Source: an uncultured Rhodospirillaceae bacterium (lineage in GTDB: Bacteria; Pseudomonadota; Alphaproteobacteria; UBA8366). Taken from it: 64,000 bases of DNA. Shown here in pieces: positions 55,499 to 64,000 of the stretch. The notes under the pieces are model-generated. The model had not been told where the DNA came from. It was given only the letters and a program-made list of their open reading frames with translations, and ran no database searches. The position numbers were made by a program, and so were the translations under genes. Numbering within the stretch: position 1 is the first letter of the stretch; every line of letters begins with the position of its first letter. The stretch spans positions 62,001-126,000 of the forward strand of contig CAJWLM010000005.1 in the NCBI GenBank assembly GCA_913043025.1. Direction: 5' to 3'.

Positions 55499-56432
55499 TA
55501 AAAACCTTTTCACCACGGTTTTCCACAACTAGCGCCCGTAACTCCCTCCCCGTTTTCCTGCCCAATACTTCAGCATCGCTGGCCTGTGCCGTACTCTCAA
55601 TGCGATGGAGCCACTCGCCATTAGGATCGGCTATTAGAGCCCTGAGACGCATCTTTCCTCCTGGAATATGTTCTGCTAAAGCACCAATTGGGGTGTAACA
55701 AGAGCCACCGAGCTCGTGAAGCAAAGTTCGCTCTGCTAAGGTAGCTTGCATTGTTTCCAAATGGCAGATTGGCGCAAGCAGATCTGCAATTTTTTCATCC
55801 CCTGCACGACTTTCAATCCCTATTGTACCTTGGGATGCAGATGGAAGCATTACCCCCGGCCCTAGTACTTCCATATCTTCGGGAGATAGTCTTAGCCTTC
55901 TCAATCCCGCCAGAGCTAGTAAGATTGCATCTACATTACCGTCCCTTAGTTTTTTAAGGCGTGTCTCAACGTTCCCTCGAAGCGAGACAATGTCTAATTC
56001 AGGAAAAGAATTTAGAATTTGGGCACGTCTGCGTGGCGATGTAGTTCCAACTACACTTCCTGCAGGCAGGCTGGATAGCGAATTTCCTCCTGAGGATAAA
56101 AAAACATCGCGCGGGTCCTCCCGTGGTAACACCGCCGCTAAGGTAAGGGCAGCCGGCAAATGGGTTTCCATATCTTTCGCAGAATGCACAGCAATATCGA
56201 TTCTATTTTCAAGAAGAGCCGCTTCAATTTCTTTAGTGAAGAGGCCCTTGCCGCCAATTGACGTCAGAGGTTTATCCAGCACCGAGTCGCCTGTGGTTTT
56301 TATCATTATGATCTCTGTGACGATTCCCGGATGCGCAATTTCCAGAGCTTTTACAACCAGTCTTGTCTGCGCCTGGGCCAAGGGTGACTCACGACTGCCA
56401 ATTATTAGTTTTTCAATACATGACTTTTTCAT
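55491..56432 (-). CDS. hemC: Hydroxymethylbilane synthase (porphobilinogen deaminase)
   Basis: Polymerises four porphobilinogens in heme synthesis. The 313 residues have IGSRESPLAQAQ at the start, the substrate-binding VHSAKDME stretch, TSPRRRAQ near 131, RGNVETRLKKL near 152, and the dipyrromethane-cofactor cysteine C245 (GGSCYTPIG). The ATG at 56432 is preferred over a TTG two codons upstream. First gene of the heme operon, divergent from tsaD with 74 bases between. Confidence 0.96.
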   Translation of the reverse strand: MKKSCIEKLIIGSRESPLAQAQTRLVVKALEIAHPGIVTEIIMIKTTGDSVLDKPLTSIGGKGLFTKEIEAALLENRIDIAVHSAKDMETHLPAALTLAAVLPREDPRDVFLSSGGNSLSSLPAGSVVGTTSPRRRAQILNSFPELDIVSLRGNVETRLKKLRDGNVDAILLALAGLRRLRLSPEDMEVLGPGVMLPSASQGTIGIESRAGDEKIADLLAPICHLETMQATLAERTLLHELGGSCYTPIGALAEHIPGGKMRLRALIADPNGEWLHRIESTAQASDAEVLGRKTGRELRALVVENRGEKVFND

Positions 56433-56506
56433 AACCAATTAATACCTGATTGTGCTCAACAACATAAGCGTTTGCCGAAACCAACTCAAAAGCAGTACAA
56501 AGAGTA

Positions 56507-57547
56507 ATGCGGATACTTGGTATTGAAAGCTCTTGCGATGAGACTGCCGTGGCCATCGTTGATGGTGATAGGCAGATACTTAGTAATCAAGTGCTGTCCC
56601 AAATTACTGAACACGAGGAATATGGAGGTGTTGTGCCTGAAATAGCGGCCCGCAGCCATCTCAGTCACATCGATCGTTTAGTTAAAAAAGCCATGACGGA
56701 AGCAAAAATAGACTTTCGAGACCTTAACGGAATTGCTGCGACCGCAGGGCCCGGCCTCATCGGTGGTGTGTTGGTTGGCATGATGACCGCCAAGGGACTA
56801 TCTATCGCCACAGGTTTACCATTTATAGCTATCAACCATATGGAGGGACACGCCCTAACTCCTCGACTAACTGGAACATTGGATTTTCCATATTTAGCGC
56901 TTTTAATTTCAGGTGGCCATTCGCAATTCGTTTCCATAACGGGGATTAGCAAATATTCTATTCTTGGTACTTCAATAGATGATGCAGTTGGAGAGGCTTT
57001 TGATAAAACCGCTAAGCTCCTTGATTTGGACTTTCCAGGGGGCCCAGCATTGGAAAAAAGGGCAAAATCTGGAGACCCAACTCGATTTGCCTTACCAAGA
57101 CCGATGCTAGGCCGACCCAATTGTGACTTATCTTTCTCAGGCCTCAAAACAGCCGTCCGAAATGTCGTTGAAAAACACAAGGGACATCTAGACAACGAAG
57201 CTATATCAGACCTAGCAGCAAGCTTCCAAAACGCTGTTGCCGATTGCCTTATTGATCGATGTAATAAGGCTGTGGAAGATTTTCGATCAATACACCCTAC
57301 TGGTAATACTTTTGTAATCGGTGGGGGCGTGGCGGCAAATGAGTATATTCGCAAAAAGCTCAAAAATTGCGTTAATGATCTTGGCTTAAGATTCGTTGCT
57401 CCACCAATTAATTTATGTGGAGATAATGGAGCGATGATCGCTTGGGCTGGTATTGAACGACTCCGTCTCGGCCTCATCAATAAACTAGATTTTCCGGCGC
57501 GGCCACGATGGCCGCTTGACGCACCTCATTCAGGCGCCCATAGCTAG
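56507..57547 (+). CDS. tsaD: tRNA N6-adenosine threonylcarbamoyltransferase
   Basis: Makes t6A37 in ANN-decoding tRNAs with TsaB and TsaE. The 346 residues begin ILGIESSCDETAVAIVDGD. Metal-binding H111 and H115 (INHMEGHAL), the GGHSQ motif, GPALEKRA and VIGGGVAANEYIR are all typical. Length is normal. It is followed three bases later by gpsA, the usual alphaproteobacterial order. Confidence 0.96.
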   Translation: MRILGIESSCDETAVAIVDGDRQILSNQVLSQITEHEEYGGVVPEIAARSHLSHIDRLVKKAMTEAKIDFRDLNGIAATAGPGLIGGVLVGMMTAKGLSIATGLPFIAINHMEGHALTPRLTGTLDFPYLALLISGGHSQFVSITGISKYSILGTSIDDAVGEAFDKTAKLLDLDFPGGPALEKRAKSGDPTRFALPRPMLGRPNCDLSFSGLKTAVRNVVEKHKGHLDNEAISDLAASFQNAVADCLIDRCNKAVEDFRSIHPTGNTFVIGGGVAANEYIRKKLKNCVNDLGLRFVAPPINLCGDNGAMIAWAGIERLRLGLINKLDFPARPRWPLDAPHSGAHS

Positions 57548-57550
57548 AGT

Positions 57551-58555
57551 ATGATTAAAGTATCAATTATAGGAGCGGGTGCTTGGGGTACGGCGTTAGC
57601 CTGCATTTCACGACGGGCAAACCACGAGGTTATGCTTTGGGCTTTAGAGGATGAAGTTGTTCATTCGGTAAATGCCGAAAAAGGCAATCCTATGTATCTT
57701 CCTGGAGTGAGACTTGATAAGGGCATATTTGCGACGGGGGATATCTCCGAAGCTATCGCACAAAGCCAAGTTGTCTTTTCTGTTGTTCCGTCACAGTTTT
57801 TTCGATCCGTCGCAGAAAAAATTGCGTTAACTATAGCTCCTGGAACTCCATTAGTAATCTGTTCAAAAGGCATTGAAGTTGAAACCGGCGCGCTAATGAC
57901 GGAAATTGCCGATGAAATAATACAAAAAAACCCGGTCTTGGTCTTGTCTGGTCCATCTTTTGCGCATGAAGCAATCGCTGGCTCGCCAACAGCGGTCGCC
58001 CTTGCCGGCACAAACCTTAAAGATGCAGAAATTATCACCAGCTTGATAGGGACCAGCCGTTTCCGGCCATATCCGATGGATGACCCAATTGGCGCCGAGG
58101 TGGGCGGTGCAGCAAAAAACGTTCTCGCTATTGCGTGCGGCATAGTCGTCGGCCGCGAAATGGGCGACAACACCCGTGCCGCACTTATAACCCGCGGCTT
58201 ATTCGAAATGGCGATGCTTGGTGTAGCGAAGGGCGCCAAGGCACGAACATTTATGGGGCTTTCTGGTCTTGGTGACCTCACCCTTACCTGCAATGGCCTA
58301 AAATCACGTAACATGTCACTCGGGGTAGAGCTTGGGAAGGGGTATTCCTTAGCTGACATATTAGCTAACCGAAATTCTATTGCAGAAGGCGTTGAGACTG
58401 CACGAGGAATTGTAGCATTAGCACGAAGCCTTAATGTCGAGTTACCTATTATGGAAGCTGTATACCGTATTTTGCATCGCCAAGCGGATATAAATCAAGC
58501 TATAGACAATCTCTTAGATCGACCATTCACTCCTGAATTCAAAGGCCTAGATTGA
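57551..58555 (+). CDS. gpsA: Glycerol-3-phosphate dehydrogenase [NAD(P)+]
   Basis: Supplies sn-glycerol-3-phosphate for phospholipids, 334 residues. NAD-binding GAGAWGTALA is at 8-17, and VPSQFFR, LSGPSFAHE, the catalytic lysine in AAKNVLAIACG and MGLSGLGDLTLTC are diagnostic. Co-transcribed with tsaD. The YciI gene starts 57 bases downstream. Confidence 0.96.
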   Translation: MIKVSIIGAGAWGTALACISRRANHEVMLWALEDEVVHSVNAEKGNPMYLPGVRLDKGIFATGDISEAIAQSQVVFSVVPSQFFRSVAEKIALTIAPGTPLVICSKGIEVETGALMTEIADEIIQKNPVLVLSGPSFAHEAIAGSPTAVALAGTNLKDAEIITSLIGTSRFRPYPMDDPIGAEVGGAAKNVLAIACGIVVGREMGDNTRAALITRGLFEMAMLGVAKGAKARTFMGLSGLGDLTLTCNGLKSRNMSLGVELGKGYSLADILANRNSIAEGVETARGIVALARSLNVELPIMEAVYRILHRQADINQAIDNLLDRPFTPEFKGLD

Positions 58556-58611
58556 CCGCATTCCTGCCCTGAGCTAGCATTCTACTTTTAACACCCACTA
58601 GGAGATTTATT

Positions 58612-58914
58612 ATGCTTTGGTGCATTACATGCGTAGACAAGCCTGGAGACTCGACTGCAAGATTATCTGTTCTGGAAACTCATCGTGCATATCTCAAAAC
58701 ACAAGATGATAAAATAGTTATGTCAGGCGCCACTCTGTCGGATGACGGGGAAACTATGACAGGCAGCTGTTTTATAATCTCTGCTAATAGTCGTTCAGAA
58801 GCTGAGGCTTTTTCAAACGGTGACCCTTTCACTGCGGCCGGCGTATTCGAAAGCGTTAATATCACCCGGATGAAAAAGAGTTCGTTTTATCCTGATAATT
58901 ATGAAAAAGCATAA
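58612..58914 (+). CDS. YciI-family protein
   Basis: A 100-residue ferredoxin-fold protein of the YciI family. ETHRAYLK supplies the conserved histidine and DPFTAAGVFESVNI is the typical C-terminal half. AGGAG precedes the ATG by seven bases, a strong site. YciI proteins may be small lyases or hydrolases using a His-Asp pair; the reaction here is unknown. The next YciI gene follows after three bases. Confidence 0.88.
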   Translation: MLWCITCVDKPGDSTARLSVLETHRAYLKTQDDKIVMSGATLSDDGETMTGSCFIISANSRSEAEAFSNGDPFTAAGVFESVNITRMKKSSFYPDNYEKA

Positions 58915-58917
58915 AAC

Positions 58918-59520
58918 ATGCTGTTCGTGTGCTTTCTAATTGACAACTCAAATATGGCTAACGTACGTAGAGAATTTTTGAAAGTTCATCAAAGTTATTT
59001 AAAAAGTCATGAGGATATAATTTATTTTGCGGGACCGCTTGAGAATGAGAAGCAAACAGAAAATGTAGGTTCACTTTATGTAGTAGAACAACCAAACCGC
59101 GCAGCAGCTGATGCATGGCTGGCTAATGAGCCATTTACTAAAAACGGCTTGTTTAACACAAAACATATTTTCGCTTGGCACCACTTAAAAGGTGCCCGTA
59201 AATTATATCAGAGACTGTACCTTTACTTTCAGCTCGATGGAAAACGGTCGCATGACAAACGATCTCGGTTGCGTGATGAGCATGTAGATTATCTTTTGGC
59301 TCATGAAAATCATTTGTTTGCTGCAGGTCCCCTATTCAAAGATAGCGACAAGATTAAATTTGAAAATCGCATTGGGTCGCTCTTCGTTGTCGGTTTTTCA
59401 ACTCGGATTCTTGCAGACCATTGGCGAGAGCAGGAGCCTTACACGAAAAATAATGTCTATAATCAGACTTGGGGGTATGCCTATAAAAACCATTGGCTTG
59501 GTGCAGAAAAGTCTGTGTAG
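58918..59520 (+). CDS. Tandem double-YciI domain protein
   Basis: A 200-residue protein made of two YciI modules, about 1-92 and 97-200. Each repeats the pattern: VHQSYLKSHEDIIYFAGPL then ANEPFTKNGLFN in the first, EHVDYLLAHENHLFAAGPL then EQEPYTKNNVYN in the second. The conserved histidine is kept in both. It lies three bases after the single-module gene, so three YciI modules are made from one transcript. YciI proteins form dimers, so the fusion may be a built-in dimer. Confidence 0.86.
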   Translation: MLFVCFLIDNSNMANVRREFLKVHQSYLKSHEDIIYFAGPLENEKQTENVGSLYVVEQPNRAAADAWLANEPFTKNGLFNTKHIFAWHHLKGARKLYQRLYLYFQLDGKRSHDKRSRLRDEHVDYLLAHENHLFAAGPLFKDSDKIKFENRIGSLFVVGFSTRILADHWREQEPYTKNNVYNQTWGYAYKNHWLGAEKSV

Positions 59521-59900
59521 AGGTCACTCGGATCTCTCTATTTTTAAATCCTTTGCATTTTATGAAATCGGAAGAGCCCATTTGTTAATCAAGGCTTACC
59601 CTAGATGGCAGTCTTAATAAGATCTGCCGCGAGGGAACAATAATTTTCAGAGTAAGCCTTCGGGCTTTTAAGAAACAATCATGTGGGCACGATTAGAGAC
59701 AACAAAATATGTGGTAATCACTCCATAAAAAAATGGTTAGATCGGTCGTTGAGGCAAGCACCGATATCCGACTTTTTCTGAGAAGAATACCTGTACAAGT
59801 ATTTAGGCCACAAAGTGATGGACCATGTAGAAAAATATTTTAAACTCCCAACTACAATAAACGTTAAATCACTTTTAATACGAGAAAAAAACTACTGGTC
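59521..59900. other. Intergenic region between YciI and Rieske genes
   Basis: A 380-base AT-rich gap. Its one clear structure is the weak terminator hairpin at 59654-59669. The rest presumably holds a promoter for the Rieske gene, but no convincing boxes, repeats or genes were found. Confidence 0.5.
59654..59669 (+). terminator. Weak hairpin terminator
   Basis: AAGCC (59654-59658), tetraloop TTCG and GGCTT (59663-59667) with T to 59669. A short stem with a stable UUCG-type loop, 133 bases after the double-YciI stop codon. Confidence 0.45.
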
Positions 59901-60245
59901 ATGACTGAAGAAACTGTTCTCGGATTGCTCGCTGATATTCCCGACGGGGAGGGAAAAGAATACACCATCGAAAATGATGACGAGGAGGTTGGACTTTTTG
60001 TTGTACGTCAAGGAACCGCATTCTATGGCTACGTCAATTATTGTCCTCATGCGGGAACCCCTTTAAACTGGGAAGGTGACAGGTTTATGACCCTCGACAA
60101 AAAACATATTTTATGTGCCACTCACGGTGCGACATTTAATATTCATGATGGTGTCTGTATTTCTGGGCCGTGTGTCGGAGACTGGCTAGCTCCCCTAAAT
60201 CTAAGACTTGAAGATGGAGTGCTTGTGTTGATCCACCCTGACTGA
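59901..60245 (+). CDS. Rieske [2Fe-2S] protein
   Basis: A 114-residue soluble Rieske ferredoxin-like protein. The cluster ligands are C48 and H50 (YCPHAGTPL) and C72 and H75 (LCATHGATF). No oxygenase or cytochrome domain is attached, and there is no signal peptide, so it is probably a cytoplasmic electron carrier or a ferredoxin-like subunit. It lies 73 bases before acs in the same direction; the partner enzyme is not evident nearby. Confidence 0.88.
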   Translation: MTEETVLGLLADIPDGEGKEYTIENDDEEVGLFVVRQGTAFYGYVNYCPHAGTPLNWEGDRFMTLDKKHILCATHGATFNIHDGVCISGPCVGDWLAPLNLRLEDGVLVLIHPD

Positions 60246-60318
60246 AAACACCACGGGTTTAAGTGCCAACGGCGGACAGAGTCGGTTAAAAAAGTTTATA
60301 AATGTAGGGAGGCTAATT

Positions 60319-62256
60319 ATGCCAAATGAAATTTTCCCAGTTTCAATTGAAGCCGCACAGCAGGCGACAGTAAATAGAGAAAAATACGTCAAAATGTATG
60401 AGGAATCCATTTCCGACCCCGATGTATTTTGGAAAAAACATGGAAAACGAATTGATTGGATAAAACCATATACTAGAGTCAAAGACGTTTCCTACTCTAG
60501 CGATGATATACATGTGCAATGGTTCTATGACGGCACACTGAACGCCTCTGCTAATTGCATCGACCGACATTTAAAAACACGAGGCGATGAAACTGCAATT
60601 ATTTGGGAAGCTGATGATCCGGATGTTGATTTATACATTACCTACAATGAGTTGCATGACAACGTTTGCAAGTTTGCGAATGGGCTGAAATCATTAGGCG
60701 CGAAAAGAGGTGACCGAATATGTATCTATATGCCTATGATACCAGAGGCTGCATATGCAATGCTCGCATGCGCGCGAATAGGTGCTATTCATTCGGTTGT
60801 TTTCGGCGGTTTCTCCCCGGACGCCTTAGCGGGTCGCATACAAGACTGTGGATGCAAAATAGTAATAACGGCTGACGAAGGCGTCCGAGGGGCACGCACC
60901 ATACCGCTCAAAAAAAATATCGATATCGCGCTAGATAACTGCCCGACGATTGAAAGATGTGTGGTGGTGAGACGAACAGGTAACGATGTAAACTGGAGGT
61001 GCGACCGCGATGTTTGGTATCATGAGCTCGTAGCCGGACAACCAAGCGTTTGCCAACCTGAAGAAATGAATGCTGAGGATCCACTCTTCATTCTTTACAC
61101 TTCGGGCTCTACAGGAAAACCAAAGGGGGTCCTGCATACAACAGGTGGCTATATGGTTTATTCCTCAATGACCCATCAATACGTCTTTGACTACCAGCAG
61201 GGCCAAATCTATTGGTGTACGGCTGATGTCGGCTGGGTTACTGGACATAGCTACATCGTTTACGGTCCATTAGCCAACGGCGCTACTACGGTAATGTTTG
61301 AGGGTGTACCCAATTATCCTGACACCAGTCGTTTCTGGGAAATATGTGACAAGCACAATGTAGAGATCTTTTACACTGCCCCCACGGCTATTCGCGCTTT
61401 GATGAGGGATGGCGACGCCCCAGTAAAAAAAACGAGTAGAAATTCGCTCAAACTTCTTGGGACGGTCGGGGAGCCCATCAATCCCGAGGCTTGGCTTTGG
61501 TACCACAAGGTTGTTGGTGATAGCCGCTGCCCTATAGTGGACACATGGTGGCAAACTGAAACAGGAGGCATATTAATCACACCTCTTCCTGGCGCCACTG
61601 ACTTAAAGCCCGGGTCGGCCACACTACCATTTTTTGGGATCGAGCCAGAATTAGTGGATGCAGATGGTAACAAGCTTGAGGGTGCCGCCTCAGGAAACCT
61701 TTGCATAACGAACTCCTGGCCGGGACAAATGAGGACAATATTTGGTGATCATAACCGGTTTGTGAGTACATATTTCAGCACTTTCAAGGGAAAATACTTT
61801 ACGGGTGACGGATGTCGTAGAGACGAGGATGGTTACTACTGGATAACCGGAAGAGTGGATGACGTTATCAACGTATCAGGCCACAGAATGGGCACGGCCG
61901 AGGTCGAATCCGCTCTGGTCGCGCACCCAACCGTTGCGGAGGCAGCTGTAGTAGGTGCGCCTCACAACATCAAAGGCCAGGGAATTTACGCATACGTTAC
62001 ACTCAATGCAGATACGGAACCATCTGACGAATTAAGAAAAGATCTCACTGATTGGGTTCGTAAGGAAATAGGCCCTATAGCAACGCCCGATTGGTTACAA
62101 TGGGCGGTAGGCCTCCCTAAAACGCGTTCAGGGAAAATAATGCGGAGAATCCTAAGGAAAATAGCAGAGGATGACTTCGATGAATTGGGAGACACCTCCA
62201 CGCTTGCGGAACCTGGCGTAGTAAACGATCTCGTTAATAATAGAATGAACCGATGA
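60319..62256 (+). CDS. acs: Acetyl-CoA synthetase
   Basis: AMP-forming acetate-CoA ligase, 645 residues. The adenylate loop is [23 protein letters not shown] is present, and the acetylatable catalytic lysine is K606 (TRSGKIMRR). The N-terminal half has the Acs-type FADH-free leader ending [26 protein letters not shown] lies seven bases before the ATG. It feeds acetate into acetyl-CoA. Confidence 0.96.
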   Translation: MPNEIFPVSIEAAQQATVNREKYVKMYEESISDPDVFWKKHGKRIDWIKPYTRVKDVSYSSDDIHVQWFYDGTLNASANCIDRHLKTRGDETAIIWEADDPDVDLYITYNELHDNVCKFANGLKSLGAKRGDRICIYMPMIPEAAYAMLACARIGAIHSVVFGGFSPDALAGRIQDCGCKIVITADEGVRGARTIPLKKNIDIALDNCPTIERCVVVRRTGNDVNWRCDRDVWYHELVAGQPSVCQPEEMNAEDPLFILYTSGSTGKPKGVLHTTGGYMVYSSMTHQYVFDYQQGQIYWCTADVGWVTGHSYIVYGPLANGATTVMFEGVPNYPDTSRFWEICDKHNVEIFYTAPTAIRALMRDGDAPVKKTSRNSLKLLGTVGEPINPEAWLWYHKVVGDSRCPIVDTWWQTETGGILITPLPGATDLKPGSATLPFFGIEPELVDADGNKLEGAASGNLCITNSWPGQMRTIFGDHNRFVSTYFSTFKGKYFTGDGCRRDEDGYYWITGRVDDVINVSGHRMGTAEVESALVAHPTVAEAAVVGAPHNIKGQGIYAYVTLNADTEPSDELRKDLTDWVRKEIGPIATPDWLQWAVGLPKTRSGKIMRRILRKIAEDDFDELGDTSTLAEPGVVNDLVNNRMNR

Positions 62257-62311
62257 AGGGGCAAGGTTGGTACGTATGCAGGAAGCTTATCATTGCGAAA
62301 ATATTACCTAA

Positions 62312-62590
62312 TTAAAAATCCACACAACGACCGGCTTTTTCCCAATCACCATACCTCGTTGGCTCGAGTCCTTTGGGGCCGCCAATTTCTTTCTGCACCT
62401 TACCATCCGCTTCCGCCTTCTCGCGCCATATACGGCCAGCTTCCTCGGCTTTGCGCTCAGCCATGCGCCTCGCGTCGCTGCCAGGTTCCTGTGCGGGCTC
62501 AATGCCAACATCGGGTCTAGTATCTTTACCCGGTGTATTGAACACAGGTTTTTTGTTATCTGTTTTCAAAAGGTCGAAAATATTTGCCAT
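62312..62590 (-). CDS. DUF1674/SDHAF4-like protein
   Basis: A 92-residue protein whose C-terminus (EIGGPKGLEPTRYGDWEKAG then RCVDF) is the DUF1674 signature shared with succinate dehydrogenase assembly factor 4. SDHAF4 binds the flavoprotein subunit of complex II during assembly. The N-terminus (MANIFDLLKTDN) is not part of the conserved core. Divergent from rsmB, a common alphaproteobacterial arrangement. Start at 62590 preferred over 62614. Confidence 0.88.
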   Translation of the reverse strand: MANIFDLLKTDNKKPVFNTPGKDTRPDVGIEPAQEPGSDARRMAERKAEEAGRIWREKAEADGKVQKEIGGPKGLEPTRYGDWEKAGRCVDF

Positions 62591-62707
62591 GTAATTTATA
62601 TGGGTAAATCCCAACCAAATTCCAAGAGGAGAAAACTAAAAAGGGATATTAATGCTCCTCGTAGTAAATAACACCAAATAGTAAACTACACCTAGGAACT
62701 TTTTCTG

Positions 62708-64000
62708 TTGACAAAATCACCCATCAAATTTTCCGCCCAAAATTCTGAGGGACTAAGGTCCCGCTGGGCGGCGCTGGAAGCACTCGAGGGCGTGCTTGAA
62801 AACCGCCGCACAATCAATCTTGCACTGGACAACGCAACGGGATGGAAAAGATTAAAGGCTGAGGATCGTGCCTTTACCAAATTGCTAATTTTGGAGACAG
62901 TTCGGCATTTACCCGAAATAGACCATATTTATTCGAATTTTCTCGACCGGCCACTGCCACGACGTTCACACCGTTTAAAGCATTTATTACGACTTGGAAC
63001 TGCGCAGCTGGTTTTTTTAAGAACGCCACCTCACGCTGCAGTCAACACAACCGTCGCCCTAGCGGGACAGTTATTAAATCAAAAATTCAAGGGGCTCACA
63101 AATGCCCTGCTCCGCAAAATAGCGCGCACTGACGCAAGGCTTAGTCCTGACAAATCAGCTCGAATTAATACTCCTGACTGGCTCTGGAGAAGCTGGCGTA
63201 AGACATATGGGGAAGAAAAAACTTTGAAGATTGCCCAGCAACACCTGGAATTGGCGCCAACAGATCTGACGGTGGCGAAGACAAGTCCAGAACTGGCTTC
63301 ACATCTCAACGCAGACACCTTGGAAAGTGGCAGTTTGCGCTGCAGAGACTTCGGCAACCCAGCCGAGTGGTGGGGATACGAAGATGGTAGGTGGTGGGTG
63401 CAAGATGCAGCGGCTGCTCTGCCAATAAAACTCATCGGTGACGTAAGAGGATTAAATGTAATTGACCTTTGTGCGGCGCCGGGAGGTAAAACAGCGCAAT
63501 TAGCGATGGGTGGCGCTAACGTAGTGTCACTAGACAGTTCAAAATTACGCTCCGAGACCTTGAAGGCCAATATGAAAAGATTGGGTTTGAAATCTAATAC
63601 TATTATTTCTGACCTTCGGAATTGGGAGCCATCAATCACAGCTGATTTGGTCGTTTTAGATGCACCTTGTACTGCGACCGGAACGTGCCGCCGGCACCCA
63701 GAAATTTTAAGGCTTCGAGGCTCGGAAGACGTTCAAAAAATGGTAAGGATACAGAAAAATTTACTGGATGCAGGTGCCGCAATGGTTCCCAACGGCGGTA
63801 CTTTGTTATACATAACATGCTCGCTACAACCTGAAGAAGGACCAGACCAAGTTACCGATTTCCTCAACCGCTGGATAAATTTTGCCCGAAGCCCCTTCAA
63901 GCCTCTAACTTGGAAAGGGCTTGAAGGTGTTATTGATACGAATGGAGCACTTCGCACCCTGCCATTTCACTGGTCATCCCGAGGAGGAATGGATGGATTT
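62708..64000 (+). CDS. rsmB: 16S rRNA m5C967 methyltransferase RsmB (3' truncated by window edge)
   Basis: SAM-dependent rRNA methyltransferase with an N-terminal NusB-like domain (about 15-150) and a C-terminal Rossmann domain. The SAM motif is DLCAAPGGKTAQLA (about 253-266). The two cysteines are C321 (DAPCTATGTC) and the catalytic C371 (ITCSLQPEEG). The frame is open to the window end at residue 431 (SRGGMDGF), probably only a few residues short of the stop. Start taken as TTG at 62708; no ATG exists in frame before it and a stop lies at 62693. AGGA is about 11 bases upstream. Confidence 0.93.
   Translation, partial: MTKSPIKFSAQNSEGLRSRWAALEALEGVLENRRTINLALDNATGWKRLKAEDRAFTKLLILETVRHLPEIDHIYSNFLDRPLPRRSHRLKHLLRLGTAQLVFLRTPPHAAVNTTVALAGQLLNQKFKGLTNALLRKIARTDARLSPDKSARINTPDWLWRSWRKTYGEEKTLKIAQQHLELAPTDLTVAKTSPELASHLNADTLESGSLRCRDFGNPAEWWGYEDGRWWVQDAAAALPIKLIGDVRGLNVIDLCAAPGGKTAQLAMGGANVVSLDSSKLRSETLKANMKRLGLKSNTIISDLRNWEPSITADLVVLDAPCTATGTCRRHPEILRLRGSEDVQKMVRIQKNLLDAGAAMVPNGGTLLYITCSLQPEEGPDQVTDFLNRWINFARSPFKPLTWKGLEGVIDTNGALRTLPFHWSSRGGMDGF

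Noticed and set aside
56665-58359. Long antisense frames opposite tsaD (56665-57480) and gpsA (57661-58359)
   Set aside because: They lie wholly inside two clear conserved genes, have no family resemblance and show the Arg/Pro/Ser-rich composition of shadow frames.
62651-62680. Nine-codon frame with AAGGGAT upstream, before rsmB
   Set aside because: Too short, no regulatory codon bias or attenuator hairpins, and rsmB is not expected to be controlled by a leader peptide.

Overview
The window looks like chromosomal DNA of an alphaproteobacterium, probably a free-living, moderate-GC, possibly marine one; that habitat is a guess from gene content, not something seen. The lineage call rests on gene orders and families typical of the class: a complete System I cytochrome c maturation run ccmABCDEFGHI, the heme block hemC-hemD-Mic60-like-hemY divergent from tsaD-gpsA-yciI, a DUF1674 (SDHAF4-like) gene divergent from rsmB, and an IalB-family periplasmic protein. 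There is no rRNA, CRISPR array, integrase, transposase or phage gene. Two tRNA genes are present: Ala(CGC) and Thr(CGT).

Layout. 1-2.8 kb: the C-terminal half of a divergent aconitase B, a small membrane protein and a TauD-like dioxygenase. 2.9-3.0 kb: a run of hairpins ending in a strong terminator, a probable small RNA. 3.1-10.3 kb: the ccm operon. 10.4-18.2 kb: a degradation block with a metal-dependent amidohydrolase/decarboxylase, a C-C-hydrolase-like alpha/beta hydrolase, a two-subunit CoA-transferase of the Gct/Ipd type, a CaiB CoA-transferase, a BadI/MenB-like crotonase, a methylmalonyl-CoA-epimerase-like VOC protein and a creatinase-fold hydrolase. 18.3-31.8 kb: a second accessory catabolic block with two Gfo/Idh/MocA oxidoreductases, a flavin reductase, a double-hotdog MaoC protein, a CaiB enzyme, a luciferase-like monooxygenase, an unrecognised protein, tandem LVIVD beta-propeller paralogues, a CobW GTPase, an HsaA-like flavin monooxygenase and an FMN 2-hydroxy-acid oxidase.

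31.9-43.9 kb is mostly core: tRNA-Ala, YggT, folD, an MFS carrier, DUF3253, argG, rlmN, an IalB-like protein, a SpoU methyltransferase, an aminotransferase, acetoacetyl-CoA synthetase, a DMT exporter, a Sel1-repeat protein and a pterin dehydratase. 44.1-51.7 kb: a second TauD enzyme, a FIST sensor-domain protein, the esterase/ABC-transporter group tesA-ybbA-ybbP, a Bax-inhibitor-1 protein, a lone cyclic-nucleotide-binding domain and tRNA-Thr. 51.9-64 kb: heme genes with a Mic60-like membrane protein, tsaD, gpsA, three YciI modules, a Rieske protein, acetyl-CoA synthetase, DUF1674 and the start of rsmB.

The genes fit an aerobic heterotroph that makes c-type cytochromes and feeds CoA-activated breakdown products into central metabolism (Acs, acetoacetyl-CoA synthetase, aconitase). 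The points most worth a second look are: the helix-turn-helix domain fused to the Mic60-like protein; the two degradation blocks, whose substrates are unknown; the paired LVIVD paralogues that conserve eight histidines beside a CobW metal chaperone; the small RNA candidate before ccmA; and two genes (ccmI, tesA) whose 5' ends lack a usable start codon, each next to a homopolymer run.
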